NCBI GenBank assembly: GCA_904066235.2
Contig: CAJFCV020000005.1
Span: forward strand, 5,451,501-5,515,500
DNA: 64,000 nt
Source: Bursaphelenchus xylophilus
Taxonomy: Eukaryota > Nematoda > Chromadorea > Rhabditida > Aphelenchoididae
Direction of reading: 5' to 3'
Shown: positions 32,268 through 43,842 of the stretch, one piece after another
Numbering within the stretch: the stretch's first letter is position 1
Layout of the letters: each line of letters begins with the position of its first letter
Translations under genes and position numbers: made by a program
The notes under the pieces: generated by a model
Database searches by the model: none
What the model saw: the letters and a program-made list of their open reading frames with translations, nothing else
Told to the model about the DNA's origin: nothing

Positions 32268-32510
32268 TCATGAAAACTCGACAGAAGGAAATTGGACAGG
32301 GCATGGAAATTGCAGAGGGGAAACTGGACAGAGTAAAACTCGACAGAAAGAAAATTGGACAGGGTATAGAGATTGGACAGAGGAATTTTTCACTGCAATC
32401 GTACGAAATGTCATCATTGAATTTTTTCTTATCAAATAATTACCTTTTTCCAGTGAAAAAATCTGTCGAGTTTCACTCTGTCCAATTTCACTCTGTCGGG
32501 TTTCCATGAA
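32268..32510. mobile_element. 243-base MITE in the CRNKL1/DRAP1 divergent promoter
   Basis: Ends are inverted repeats of about 32 bases: left TCATGAAAACTCGACAGAAGG..AAATTGGACAG; right inverse, ..CTGTCCAATTTCACTCTGTCGGGTTTCCATGA. Internal sub-repeats ACTCGACAGA and TTGGACAG occur several more times. No coding capacity. Confidence 0.8.
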
Positions 32511-32731
32511 TGGCCATGAAGCCGAGAAAAATATTTGGAAACATTTAACAAGTAACGGAATGCCAAAGGAGCCAAGGAAGCGGGATATTCAAAGAACACG
32601 GTAAAGTACATTCGAAAAGGAAGGGGCGGAGTCTCGGAGCTCTACGGTCCCCAAGAGGCTGCGAATCACGATTTTCAAACTATATATATTCGACGCCGTT
32701 TTCGCGGAGAGCGCGCATTTTTTCTCGTGAG

Positions 32732-33882
32732 ATGGATGTTGGCGATGGGGGTTTGGCTTCGGATTTTGCAGTGCCAGCGGGCCGAATCCGGAAACGGCGA
32801 TTTTCGAGTGCGCGCATCCAACCGGTAAGTGTAACTGTCAAGTGTAGAGATTTCCCGTTTCCAGACTCGAATCAAGAAGGTGATGCAGAGTGATGAGGAG
32901 ATTGGGAGGATGGTTCATTCCGTTCCAGTCGCGTTGGGTAGTGCCATGGAGCATTTTGCGGAGAAATTGCTGGAATGTGCCGCTCAGAGCGTGCAGTTCT
33001 CTTCGGCGAGGACGCTGACTCCCTCTCATATGTGAGTTTATTTATAAATTATTGAGTTATATTTTTAGACGCTATGCTATTATGAAAAATCGACATTTCT
33101 CGTTCTTGGATGATCTCACGAAAGAAGTTCCCATGCTTCGGCTAAACACCGATTCTGATGCTTTCATAGACACAGTACTGTCTGGTGAGTACTTATATAA
33201 TCTTCATTGTCTGAATTATTTTTGGTATGGAGATTAGTTTTATAATCTGCCGTTTAACAAAACGATTTTTATACTGGTTCTGTTTTTAGACATTTTCGTG
33301 TGTCAGGGATTTTACGCTTTTATGGGTTCCAGGCTCTGTTTGTATATAACATTAAATTAAATCGAATTTCAGGAGGCCAGAATCAATTCAAAAGCCCTGC
33401 AGCCTTACAGCAGCGGGATAATCTGAGCGCTCTCCCTCTCAATTCTCTTCCAGTTACATCTCAAACCAATTCTTCCGATCTCAACCCAAGTTCGCTGATA
33501 TCTCAAAAACAATATGCCCCAAAACAACCGTCTTATCAAACGCCCAGTACAACTGCCTCAGGGGATGAACAACCCGTTAAAAGGAAAAGGGGACGGCCGC
33601 GGAAAGACAAAAGTGACAGGTAAGTGGTGTAGGTCACTTTTGGTTTAACGTCAAGTCTTTTTGAAGTCGATTTTTTGATTTAGATTTGTAGACTCGAGTG
33701 AAAATGCGATTGCCAGCGGGATTTCGCCATCAGACGCTACCAAGATGGACATGGACAAGGTCTTAATGCCGCCGCCATCAATTCCCACAGGGCGAGCAAG
33801 GCGGCCGTTTCTTCGACCCGGTTCCAATGATTCCGGTGGATCTTCACCGCCCTCCAACACAGCAACGTTAACGGCGATGTAG
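32732..33882 (+). CDS. DRAP1: DRAP1 / NC2-alpha transcription corepressor
   Basis: Start MDVGDGGLASDFAVPAGRIR at 32,732; stop TAG at 33,880-33,882; five exons. NC2-alpha pairs with NC2-beta (Dr1) on TBP and blocks preinitiation complex formation. The histone-fold helices are clear: TRIKKVMQSDEEIGRMVHSV, PVALGSAMEHFAEKLLECA, ARTLTPSHIRYAIMKNRHFSFLDDL (cited as SARTLTPSHI and FSFLDDL). A Ser/Gln/Pro-rich tail carries an AT-hook-like KRKRGRPRKDK at about 33,580, a frequent feature of the family. The N-terminal extension of about 30 residues is longer than in the human protein. It ends 142 bases from the convergent TRMT2A stop. Confidence 0.9.
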
Positions 33883-34024
33883 CTCTCTTGTATATAGTTT
33901 GTTACTTCAATCTCCCTCGTTATGTTTCGCACCTTTTACGGACCTCTATCCGGATATGTATGTATACAGCACATAAATAACAAGCACGGGCTTTAACAAT
34001 GAAACAATTGGTTTTTTAACAATC

Positions 34025-36095
34025 TTATCGAGTCAAAAGTATTATCCACTCGAAATGGGAGGTTTGGGGGAACATGTCCACGGGTTGTATGAACTGCACC
34101 TTGAATGGGTCACCTTCGTATTTCTTAGATGTCGGGCGGCAAAGATCGACGACGTTCTTTAAGGCTGCCTTTGGGTCGCAGCTGACATAGACAAGTTTGT
34201 TGAGGGATTCCAATTTTCTGCAGCTGATTATTACTTTACTGGTAATCCCTGCTCTGGGTGGATCCAACACTCCAACTACTTCACTCTCTTCCAACTTTAT
34301 GTCTTGTGGGAGGTGATTTTGCAGAGCTGGGAAAATTACTTCGGCCTGCCCACTCAAATAACGACAACTGAAACGGAGTTTTTAAACAGAAACGAGGCTT
34401 ACTTGTGATCGCCGAATCCATTATCGAGAGCATTAACCCGGGCATCCTTTACTGCCTGGTTGATCAACTCAACTCCAACGCAGAGGAATTTGTGACTCTG
34501 TTCAATAAACCCTCTCTCCATTCTTCGCAACAAACATTGCCCAATGGTCCCGGCCCCACAACAAATGTCCAGCACAATTATTGGCTTGTTCGGTGATATC
34601 CCACTCTCCTCTTCTTCGACTGTTTTTTCGCCTTTGTGTTTCTTAGCTTCTGGGACCTCAGAATCTTTTGCTTCATCGTACTTGATTACCAATGGTTGAG
34701 CTTTATCTTCTTCCGCTTTAGGTAACCCCAGGGCACTTCCAATCGTTTCATATAAAACCTCGGCTCCCCGAGAGTTTGTTTGGAAGAATGTTGCAGGAGA
34801 AACTCGGAATCTAACTCCCAAGACCGTTTCGTAAAGATAAGGAACTCCTAAAGAATAAATTAAAATAAATTTAGTAACAACATACCAGCAAGATGAGTGT
34901 AGATGATCGGATCACTCGCATTCTCCAGTATCTGCCAGTAAATCGACGTTACCCGAGTCGACAAGGAGTCGGTAACATCACCAAAGTTAATAAAAAGGTC
35001 TATTATATCAGCTTGGACCTTCTTCAGATTCTCGGGATCAACGGAATGAGTAGTAAAAATGAGCATGCAATCTCCAACAAAGTCCCGAACTGTCAGCATT
35101 TTCCAGAACCCTTGGCGCTGGAATTCGTCGAACACTTCCAGATCTGCAATACTATTTACTATAAAAGCGATCAACAAATCTACTGGCTACTTTCTGTACT
35201 AATTTACCTGATTTCCGTACATATTCCGTGAACTTCCGGACAATGGCATAAGTGTTTTCGGTGAGAATAACCGAGTCGAATGGGGGAACTACAACAATCT
35301 CCCTTTCTGCCATCCGACCAGATACAAAACCCACACAAACTTCTCCATTACAATCTTTTCCAATTGTAAACTCGCATTTGTTTCTGTAGTTTGTCAAGAC
35401 AGGGGATCGGATAATCTGAAACACCTTTTTAGACAAAGAATTAAGAAAATAAGAAACATAACTAGAATTTTATTTACCTACCGGTCTGACCAGACTATCG
35501 GTTTTCAAATATTTGGCTCCACTCGCATGAGCATCTTTAAGTTGTCTTATAAAAGAAACTGCGGTTTTTTTACATTCCTCCAACTTCATTTCCAATTGCT
35601 TGTCATAGTCAAGGTGACTATACGGAGTTGTAATCTCTGCAGCCGTCTTCAACTTTTTCTCCTCTGGGTTACTTTTCTAAATCAATAGAATAAAACCTGA
35701 AACACCTACTCTAGATACACGCTCTTTTTCATTGGCAACTCTCTTGATCTCCAATACTTTGCCTTTGTAAGGCATTTTATTAATGGCTTCTACGGCCTTT
35801 ACCGTATCCTCATCGCTCGTCATGCTGAAATAGGCCACCCCGGGTACCGCCTTCAACTTTCTCCATGACATCCCTTTCAAATTACTAAAATTCAGAAAAT
35901 GCAGTAAAGTTATCGACGTAATTACCTTTCCAGAAACTGCTTCACTTGGGGATACTTCAAGAATTTTGGAAAATTGACTATTTTGAGACGAAACGAGAGT
36001 TCCTCGACTTCATCCTGGATGTCCCCGAACTTCTCAGCCCCATCATTCTCTTCTGAATTCTCCAGTGCTGCGTTGTCAATCTGGATCTCGCACAT
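34025..36095 (-). CDS. TRMT2A: tRNA (uracil-5-)-methyltransferase TRMT2A-like
   Basis: Start MCEIQIDNAALENSEEN at 36,095; end FEWIILLTR with stop at 34,025. TRMT2A makes m5U54 in the tRNA T-loop using S-adenosylmethionine. An N-terminal RRM-like domain (SFRLKIVNFPKFLKY, KGKVLEIKRV) is followed by the family block SPVLTNYRNKCEFTIG, the TRAM/central part, the SAM motif VLDICCGAGTIGQCL, VGVELINQAVKDARVNA, the LDPPRAGI motif, and VYVSCDPKAALKN with the catalytic Cys. The C-terminal Glu base lies in TSHFEW. About eight exons. All catalytic residues are present. Confidence 0.93.
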
Positions 36096-36216
36096 GGTAT
36101 TTATCTCCTTCTTCGTTGATTTTTTACAATTTTTAGAAAGTTTTTATTAGAAAATAGGGCGCTAGTTGCGGCAGCCATTTTATACGATGAAAGCTCTCGA
36201 AGGTGATATGTACAGG

Positions 36217-37768
36217 GCACATCAACCACAAACAGAATGCCAAGATTTTTGGCATTCGGTTTTTTAAGGGTCTCTAATGTTTTAGCTTACTGTGCAGTGG
36301 GTAATGAACAAAATAACATGAACCTTCGATTAAAACATTGCCAAGGACCCATATTTTTTAAATTAATGGATTTTGTCGTTCTTCGGCCACCAGGTTAGCG
36401 ACAAACGGCCGGAGAAAATCGAATTTTTGCAAACTTTGCGGCCGAATAACTTGTCTAAAACGATCGAAACACGGAAAGTGATTGCATCGATCTTCAGAAT
36501 ATTGTATTCTAAGGTAGTATGCGAAGTTTGAAGCAAATCGGACTGATAATAAAAAAGTAGATGCGATTTTAAGCTTTTTACCTTATGGATTATATTATTT
36601 TAGGCAACTTTTAATGTCCGACAGCGTTAAATAGTCTAATTAATTAACTATATTATCTCATAACATCCTGTTAAGGGAGATTAATTGCAAAAATTTTAAC
36701 TCTTAGGCCGAAAAAAGTTTTACCTTATAGTAGCATACCTGATCTTATACCAAAAATAATGAAACTTTATGACTGAAGTCAAAGTTTTAAAACTATCTAT
36801 GTGAATTGAGATGGCTTTCTAAGGCTATACTGAGCTTTTGGAGTTGGTTTCAACTTCGCTGCGCCAATTTCAAAAATGGCCAATATCACCTAAAACAAGG
36901 TTCTTAGAACAGCTTCTAAACTGGTGCGAATGCCACTAATTATGCTCTTATTGTCTTTTTAGATCATAGTGGACCTAGCTGAGCCAAAATTTACCGATTT
37001 TTAAAATATTATTTTAGTCACTTTAATATCAGTTTTTTTGGAATTTTGAGTGAGTAAGCTAGTATATGACACAGGGTTGCTTATGGTTCTCTAAAACTAC
37101 TCTAATTATGCTCATAGAAAAAAGAATTTAGGCAATTGCTTCGTTACGAAACGATTTACAAGGGAAGTACTTGAAGTGTGACGCTCAGATTTTGATGAAA
37201 CTTGGCACAAATTTAGAATAATTTTTTCTAAGATATATGCGGGAATCCTAGCTCGCGCTTTGCAGAAACAACCGAGATTTTTAGATCGAAAGTCGGCGAA
37301 AATTTGGGACTTTTTGCCGAATTTCGGCACGAAAAGTTTCATGCCTATTTCAACCGTAAAGAATAATGTTTCTACAAAAAATCAAATTTTTCCGCACGAA
37401 ACTGCCAAAGTTATGGCCAAAAAGCGGTTTTCTCTCTGACCGCTCTCCACCTTGAGCGTGCTCTCTCGGCGGCAAAAATCGTTCAATATCTCGGCGGCGC
37501 CCGCAAAGCGCGAGCTAAAACTTTCAGGAATTGATATTTAGTCCATACCCGATGTGTGTGCAAAATTTAAAGAAAATCTGAGCGTCACACTTGAAGTACT
37601 TCCCCTGTTAGTAGCAAAAGATGTCTAAAATAAGGTTTTCAAATCTACTATTTTTTGGTCAGTCCGACTCGTTTCCAATTTTTAATTTGAGCTACCCTTG
37701 GGCACCCTAACAAAGTTATGCAAACAGTTTTCCCGATTTGAAACTTTTTTTTTTGTGGTTGATGTGCA
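36217..37768. mobile_element. 1.55-kb element with 16-base terminal inverted repeats
   Basis: GCACATCAACCACAAA at 36,217-36,232 is perfectly inverted at 37,753-37,768. Just inside the left end is a 9-bp hairpin (GAATGCCAA..TTGGCATTC, 36,235-36,257). A MITE of family A is inserted at 37,159-37,606. No transposase frame is visible. The terminal hairpin plus short inverted repeats recall Helentron ends, but this is inference. Confidence 0.55.
37159..37606. mobile_element. MITE family A (full-length copy 2), nested
   Basis: AAGGGAAGTACTTGAAGTGTGACGCTCAGATTTT-like left end (cited by parts) and inverse right end AAAATCTGAGCGTCACACTT..ACTTCCCC. The interior (TTGATGAAACTTGGCACAAATTTAGAA, CCGCACGAAACTGCCAAAGT) matches the copy at 20,905-21,329 in opposite orientation. 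It lies inside the 36,217-37,768 element. Confidence 0.8.
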
Positions 37769-38839
37769 GGGTGTTTCAAGAAATTTGGAACAAATGATTT
37801 GCTTATATCTTTGTGTTCTTTGCAGCTATCAACGAATTTCTTTTTGCTTCTAAAAATTGACAGCGTGCGTTTTTAGAATCTCAAAAAAATTTTTTTTTGG
37901 TCGGCGGAGGGCCCATTTCTCGGCGGAGAAAATTAGGGCCTTTTTTAAAAATCACAGCGTATTACGTGGCGGAAACGCCGTTGCAACGGTTGAAATCAAG
38001 TTTACGTTACACCTCCATCGATTTTACGGTATGCTTTTTTTGCGTTTTCGATTTTACGCACTTCCGCGGATGCGCGGCGGAGACCTCAGATTTCGGCGGA
38101 CGTTGTTTTGCGCCTTTGGCTATTGCAATTCATGTTAGAAAAGAGGTTGGGGTGATTTTTTTGTTGTCATCCGATGCACAGATGGCAAAAATTTCGTGCT
38201 TTTTATCCCCGGCGGAGCAGTCGGCGGAGGCTTTATCAAAGGGTAAAAACAAAACTCCGCCGATTTGTCCGCCGGACCAAAAAAATCAAAAATCTTTGAA
38301 AAACAATGCTGCTCTGATGGATTCTTGTAGCTGAGATTTTTCCCGGACTCGTAAGACTGCTTTGACCCTTTGATAAGGCCTCCGCCGAATTCTCCGCCGG
38401 GGAAAAAAAGCGCGAAATGTTTGTCATCTGTGCATCGGATGACAACAAAAAATCACCCCAAACTCTTTTCCAACATGAATTGCAACAGCCGAAGGCCCAA
38501 AACAACGTCCGCCGAAATCTGAAGTCTCCGCCGCGCCTCCGCGGTGCGCGTAAAATCGAAAACAAAAAAATGCATACCGTAAAATCGACGGAGGTGTAAC
38601 GTAAACTTGATTTCAACCGTTGCAACGGCGTTTCCGCCACGTAATACGCTGTGATTTTTAAGAAAGGCCCTAATTTTCTCCGCCGAGAAATGGGCCCTCC
38701 GCCGACGAAAAAAAAATTTTTTTGAGATTCTAAAAACGCACGCTGTCAATTTTTAGAAGCAAAAAGAAATTCGTTGATAGCTGCAAAGAACACAAAGATA
38801 TAAGCAAATCATTTGTTCCAAATTTCTTGAAACACCCTG
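37768..38839. mobile_element. 1.07-kb near-perfect palindrome (mariner-like ends)
   Basis: Begins CAGGGTGTTTCAAGAAATTT and ends with its inverse, AAATTTCTTGAAACACCCTG. Both arms, about 500 bases each, are almost identical, meeting near 38,300. The ends start CAGGGTGTTTC, as in some Tc1/mariner-type MITEs. Arms carry short open frames (for example at 37,857 and inverted at 38,749) that mirror each other and look non-coding. A decayed relative lies at about 50,765-51,010. Confidence 0.85.
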
Positions 38840-38984
38840 TATTGTAGGTTGTTTTATGAATTGTCGTTGCAAGTTCAGTAACCGCAGTAATTTTAAGAGG
38901 TGTTAAAGTAATCAAACGTTACTGTGAACAATATTTATTACATCAAATATATAATTAATAACGTTTAAAATTATATTAACAACT

Positions 38985-41900
38985 TTACGACTGGTCTGTC
39001 AGGAAGGTGGATAAGATTTGTTCGTTTGATAGGTAGATATCCCTTCGCACTTGGCCACGTCTTTTCAACATGTTACAAGCGTGTTCACCGTCGTTTTTTC
39101 TGATTATGCTAAACATTTCTGTACAATTATGCTGAGTCATGAAGTCATCGATAAAGTCGTCGCCATAAAGAGATGCATATTCCAGGGTCTTTGCGATATA
39201 CTGCATTGCAATAGCGGCAGAATTCTTGCAGTTTTCCGTTATAAAGTAATGTGCATACTTTATCACATTTACACTAAAAATACGGATGTTTTTGAAAAGG
39301 ACTGATATTCTATTGTAGAAACAAGCTAGAACCTCATTTTTTCCAATGTTTAAAAAGACGTTTTTTCATTACCGCCAAGTTTCGTCAAAATATGAGCGTC
39401 GCACCTAGAGTACTTCCCCTGCAAGCAATACCTTAGACCAAAAGTGCTGCCGCGTTTCCCATGTGCTATCACCATGATAATTGGGTTCTCGTCTTCAGCA
39501 TGGGTCTCTTTGCTTTCGTAAGGCTGGTAAGAAAAGGCATACTGTAACTTTAGGCCATCATTCCGTCTGGTGGTCATGCTCTTCAAGAAATCAATGTCTT
39601 CTCGATTATCCTTCGTCATGATTGTATTGAAGATCCCTCGACGAAGAGGAATTGGGAAACTGAAAGATGAATAATCAGTACTTCATACAAAATACTTCTA
39701 TTTCTGGTGAAAAGGGTAAACAACTTACTCGATGCAAGTCCCATCCTTGTCCGTGCTGTTCTCACAACTCATACGGACATCGCGTAAATAATTTAAGGCC
39801 AAAGAAACGCACGGTTCGTACTCCAGTTCACACATGAATGCCATTAAAATCTCCGCGATGTGTCTAAAAAAGAAGAAATTGCATAAGAATCCATTCTTAA
39901 TGCGACCTACTGCTGATGAATTGTAAAACCGCTCTTATAATTGATTACGTATTCATCAAACGCATCTTCCAGAGGTTTCCGCAAGAACAGTTCCATCTTC
40001 GCCCGCAGGGGATGACTGTAAAAAATGATAGAAAGTTGACGAGCAAGTATAACATAAGTCATCACACTTAATCTGGAGTCCGTATCCAGAAGTTTCCTCA
40101 TCGCATCAAGTACCGTATCTAATGGGAGATCATTCTGAAGGGTGATATAAACGAGATTCAGAAAGAAGTGGACTCGCTCTTCTTCGGAGGTAATATCATC
40201 AACAAGGTCGGGAAGGAGATCAACCTCATGTCTGATCGGATACAACACTTTGTGGCTGATTGTTTTGGCACCAATTATGACTAAAAAAATTGTAATTAGT
40301 GGTGTAAGATTAATGAGATTACAAATGTCATATAAAAGTGATATGTTTACAATTCCGAGAATACATGCTTTTTGCTCGGATATTTCATAGTTACAACTCA
40401 ATTAGAGATTGTTCCGGCCCACGGAAGTCTCGCCTACTGCCGAAACAAATGCCAGAAGATTGTGTCATTTCCGCTTATGCATGTGCTACATTACTATGCA
40501 AAAATAGACAATGACATTGCTGTTGCAACCAGATGTACGCATTAAAAATTACAACAGCACAAAATTTGATATTATCCATGATGAAATCAGGAATCAAACT
40601 TCTCACTCACCGGGCTCCCCGTTCTTTAAAAGTCTTAACTTCTCCTTTCCATTGGAGGTGTAGAAGATGGGAACATGCCATTTAGCCTTCTCTGCCTTCC
40701 CATCATTTGCTCTGATCGGATTGTAAACTGATTGAGAGACGACGGAATGGGTCTCATTCAGAAGATTCACAGAGATCAGAGGAAGTCCTCGGTTCGAAGC
40801 CCAACTCTCCACAAATTCAGAGGTTTTTAGTCCAATTTCATAGAGATAATGACCTTCTAATTCCAGAATCCTAAATAAAAATAATTCAAGACACTGAAAA
40901 GATGCTTATTATGAACTTACTCGTCGATTATTCGGAAGAAATCCTTAGAAGTAGCCGATCCATATGAATATTTTCTGAGGAACTCCTGGAACGAGGCCCT
41001 CATCACCTCTTCCCCCACAATATCCTCCAACATTTTAACCACACAATGACCTTGTTGATAATAAATTGGTCGTCCTAGGTCTTTGTGGAGAAGAGGGCGA
41101 TCGATCTTGGTCCTGATCGATACATCTGCATATTCATTTACATCCAAGGACATTTCTTTATCTCGAAATTCAAATAATGTCTGAACTTCGGGATCTGTTA
41201 CATTACATTCATTTTACACTGACCTCAAAATATTGATCTTCCATGATTTGGGGGATCGCCTTGGAGCTGGCATAAGCAGTCATAGCTTCGAAGAACCAGA
41301 AATCATCCCAAGATTTGGGGCCAACGATATTTCCGAACCACTGGAAAGGGTAAAACATAGAAATTTCACACCACAAAGTCACATCTGACGTCACGACCCA
41401 CGCAATATTGCATAACACTGTACCTGGTGACAGACTTCATGAGTGATGAGCTCGGCTGTCCTTTGAATCATTCGGTCATCATCAGAGACACCGTAATCGA
41501 AGATGACTTCAGAATCTCTAACCGTCACAATCCCCCAGTTCTCCATTCCAGCAACAGCTAACGTGCCGACAACAATAAAGTCTGAAGGAAGTCATCGTAA
41601 TATTACAAAGGAACGCGACGTCATTTGACTTACCAAGTTTAGGTAAAGGAAATTTGATTCCAAAATATTTTTGGAAGTAGCTGACAGCCTTCACCGCGAT
41701 GTCCCGAGCTGGTCGTATCTTCTCCAAAGTGTCATTTCTGGCATTAAATCGTATTATAATTCCGTTTTCCTCTGTTTCAAGTATTCCAAACTTTCCGATG
41801 TAAAATCCAAAGAGGTAAGGTGACATTAGAGGTGTCATTTCGAATTCGGTGTGCGCCCATTGACTAAAATAGTGATTTTAAAAAAATTTAGTTAGTGCAG

Positions 41901-42703
41901 CAATTATTTCAAAACAAAGTAGTTACCGATTAATGAAATGGGTCCGGAGTGCTGGCATGTTGGCCAGGGCATTGTAAGTGGCCGGATAAATCAGATTCAG
42001 ATTGAAATTGGCCTTCTTGTCCGGCTCATCGAAACAGGGAAATACCCTCGAGGCCTCGAAGAATTGGAAATGTGTAACCAGTACTTTTCTGCAAGCAAAT
42101 TGCTTCTTAACTTTATTAAACTTACTCGATCTCATTTGTGTCCAACGGACTTGTGAAAGCGCCGACTTTGGTCCTCTCATCTTTGTTCTTTAGTCCCTCA
42201 TCTCCGATCTTGGCCACATAATTCATTAGCAGGCCATACTTATGGCCTTTGGAGAGGGGTTTCCGAAGAAATAGAACGATCTGACGATTCACAGAATAAT
42301 ATTTGACACCCATCACTTGGATCAATTCAATCTCATCCAGATCTCGAATCATCAAATCCTGAGAAATCACCAAGTCATAAGCATTCAGAATTAGAATCGA
42401 GGTACTCTCATGGCATTTGAAATGGACATCCATCTGTCCATGAATGGTATTATTGTGCTCTCCGAAGTCGTGTTCCGCATCCAGGATGGGATAAAGCTTC
42501 AGATTAAGATCGTAGAAATAAGGGGCCATGGAATTGGGAAGTCGGAATGGTGGAGGTTGGTCATAAAATGGCCATACTTGGTTGCCAAATATGTGAAAGA
42601 GAAGTACCAAACTGGAAGAAAGTACCATGCTGATAAGGCCGAATGAACACAACAGTAAGAGATCGGCACGCCTGTGGCGGACGGGCTTGGTCACACTATT
42701 CAT
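38985..42703 (-). CDS. M1-family zinc aminopeptidase, type II membrane protein
   Basis: Start chosen at 42,703 (MNSVTKPVRHRRADLLLLC) because it gives a short basic cytoplasmic tail then a membrane anchor (LLLLCSFGLISMVLSSSLVLLF); an in-frame upstream ATG exists at 42,829. Stop TAA at 38,985. M1 landmarks in order: RVFPCFDEPDKKANF, the VAGMENWG exopeptidase motif, the zinc site THEVCHQWFGN with the third ligand Glu in DDFWFFEAMTAYAS, YYQQGHCVVKMLED, then the helical ERAP1-C domain. All metal ligands are present, so an active enzyme is likely. Closest relatives would be aminopeptidase N types; substrate unknown. The last intron holds a MITE end (39,370-39,420). About 14 exons. Divergent to the gene at 42,928. 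Confidence 0.88.
39368..39425. repeat. Solo end of MITE family A in aminopeptidase intron
   Basis: CAAGTTTCGTCAAAATATGA followed by GCGTCGCACCTAGAGTACTTCCCC matches the right end of the 20,905 copy. No matching left end is nearby. Confidence 0.7.
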
Positions 42704-42927
42704 GGCCGGTCCAATTAGTGGAGGGAACCGGAAGACGGAAATCAGAAGACAAAGTCTGTCCGGAAATTGCATAAACGCCGAGAGAAGGGGATCGGCATAC
42801 CCTCCGGGCCCGCGCGCACACGTTCTCATCCATTTGCATTAATAACTAGGCTCCATTCCAAATGGTCCTGCTCCTTTTCCCGATTATTTGATACGCTGAG
42901 ATTTCTGATATCGGTCGGAAATTGGGA

Positions 42928-43741
42928 ATGTCGAGAGAATGGGCGGACCTGCAAGTTTCAAGGGCATTGAATCGAGTCGAAAATGTAAGAAATTCAAAAC
43001 AAATGTAAATATTGAATGCAATGTCATCACGACAAGTTATTTATAGATATTGGGACAGCTTTCCTTGAATGAATCAGAGGTGAGGCGCCAAAGGAAGTAC
43101 CGTACCGAGAATATTAAGATGGCCAGACAAGAACTCAGAGCCTTCAATCCACCTCCATCTATGCGCAATAAATCCCCAGCCCTTCAAAAAAATCCAATTC
43201 AGTCAACAAAAATACCAGTCCATTCCAGTCACATTTCCGTGGATCTCCCGAAACAGCCGATTCAAATGGGAAACGAGAGTTTTTTGGGGAGAAAGAATGT
43301 TAATCAGCCGGGACCCACCAGGAACTCCTCTGAATCAGCCTCGGGAGTTGCGTCAAAAGGTTCAGCCGATAAGAACGCCCTCAATTACACCTTAGCACAA
43401 ACAGAATCCGTTGTTAAGGAGATTCCTGGACTCTCATCAGCTACCTCCACCTTTAGATGTCGTTCTAAAAGTGAAAGGGTCGCTAAGAATATTGGAGATG
43501 CCGTTTATTTTGGATTCCCGCCAATTGAGGTGGGTTTATTGTGAACAATGTTCTTATCTCAACATAAACATCTTTATCGCAGGTTGAAGACAAGAATGGA
43601 AACTTTGAGATTACATTATCACTCCAAGTCAACGATGATAAGAACAGACGTCGTGAGTATCATATTACTTGTAAGATGACACAAGGACGGGAGATCACTG
43701 AGGCCAGAGTTGATGACGTCACATTTGTTAAAAATATTTGA
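42928..43741 (+). CDS. Unrecognised protein, about 220 residues
   Basis: Three exons. Exon 1 starts MSREWADLQVSRALNRVEN at 42,928; this frame rather than the overlapping MGGPASFKG frame continues through the splice into ILGQLSLNESEVRRQRKYR. The middle is basic, Ser/Pro/Asn-rich and probably disordered; the C-terminus (VYFGFPPIE / VEDKNGNFEITLSLQVND / RREYHITCKMTQGREITEARVDDVTFVKNI, cited in parts) has beta-strand-like alternation. Stop TGA at 43,739. No family recognised. It is head to head with the aminopeptidase (224 bases) and convergent, about 100 bases away, to RAD50. Confidence 0.7.
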
Positions 43742-43842
43742 ATCCAATTAAAATAATTTTATTAGCACGGTAATTTATTCACAGAGGTTAAATTATTCAG
43801 AACCGGTGTTATTATTGTCTATGTAAATCTACATGTTCTCTA

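Noticed and set aside
37857..38749. Pairs of 90-145 codon open frames in the palindrome
   Set aside because: Each frame has a mirror copy in the other arm and no recognisable motif; explained by the inverted repeat.
42122..42829. Aminopeptidase start at 42,829
   Set aside because: The extra 42 residues contain a second hydrophobic run with no role in the family; the ATG at 42,703 gives the usual short cytoplasmic tail. Not fully excluded.
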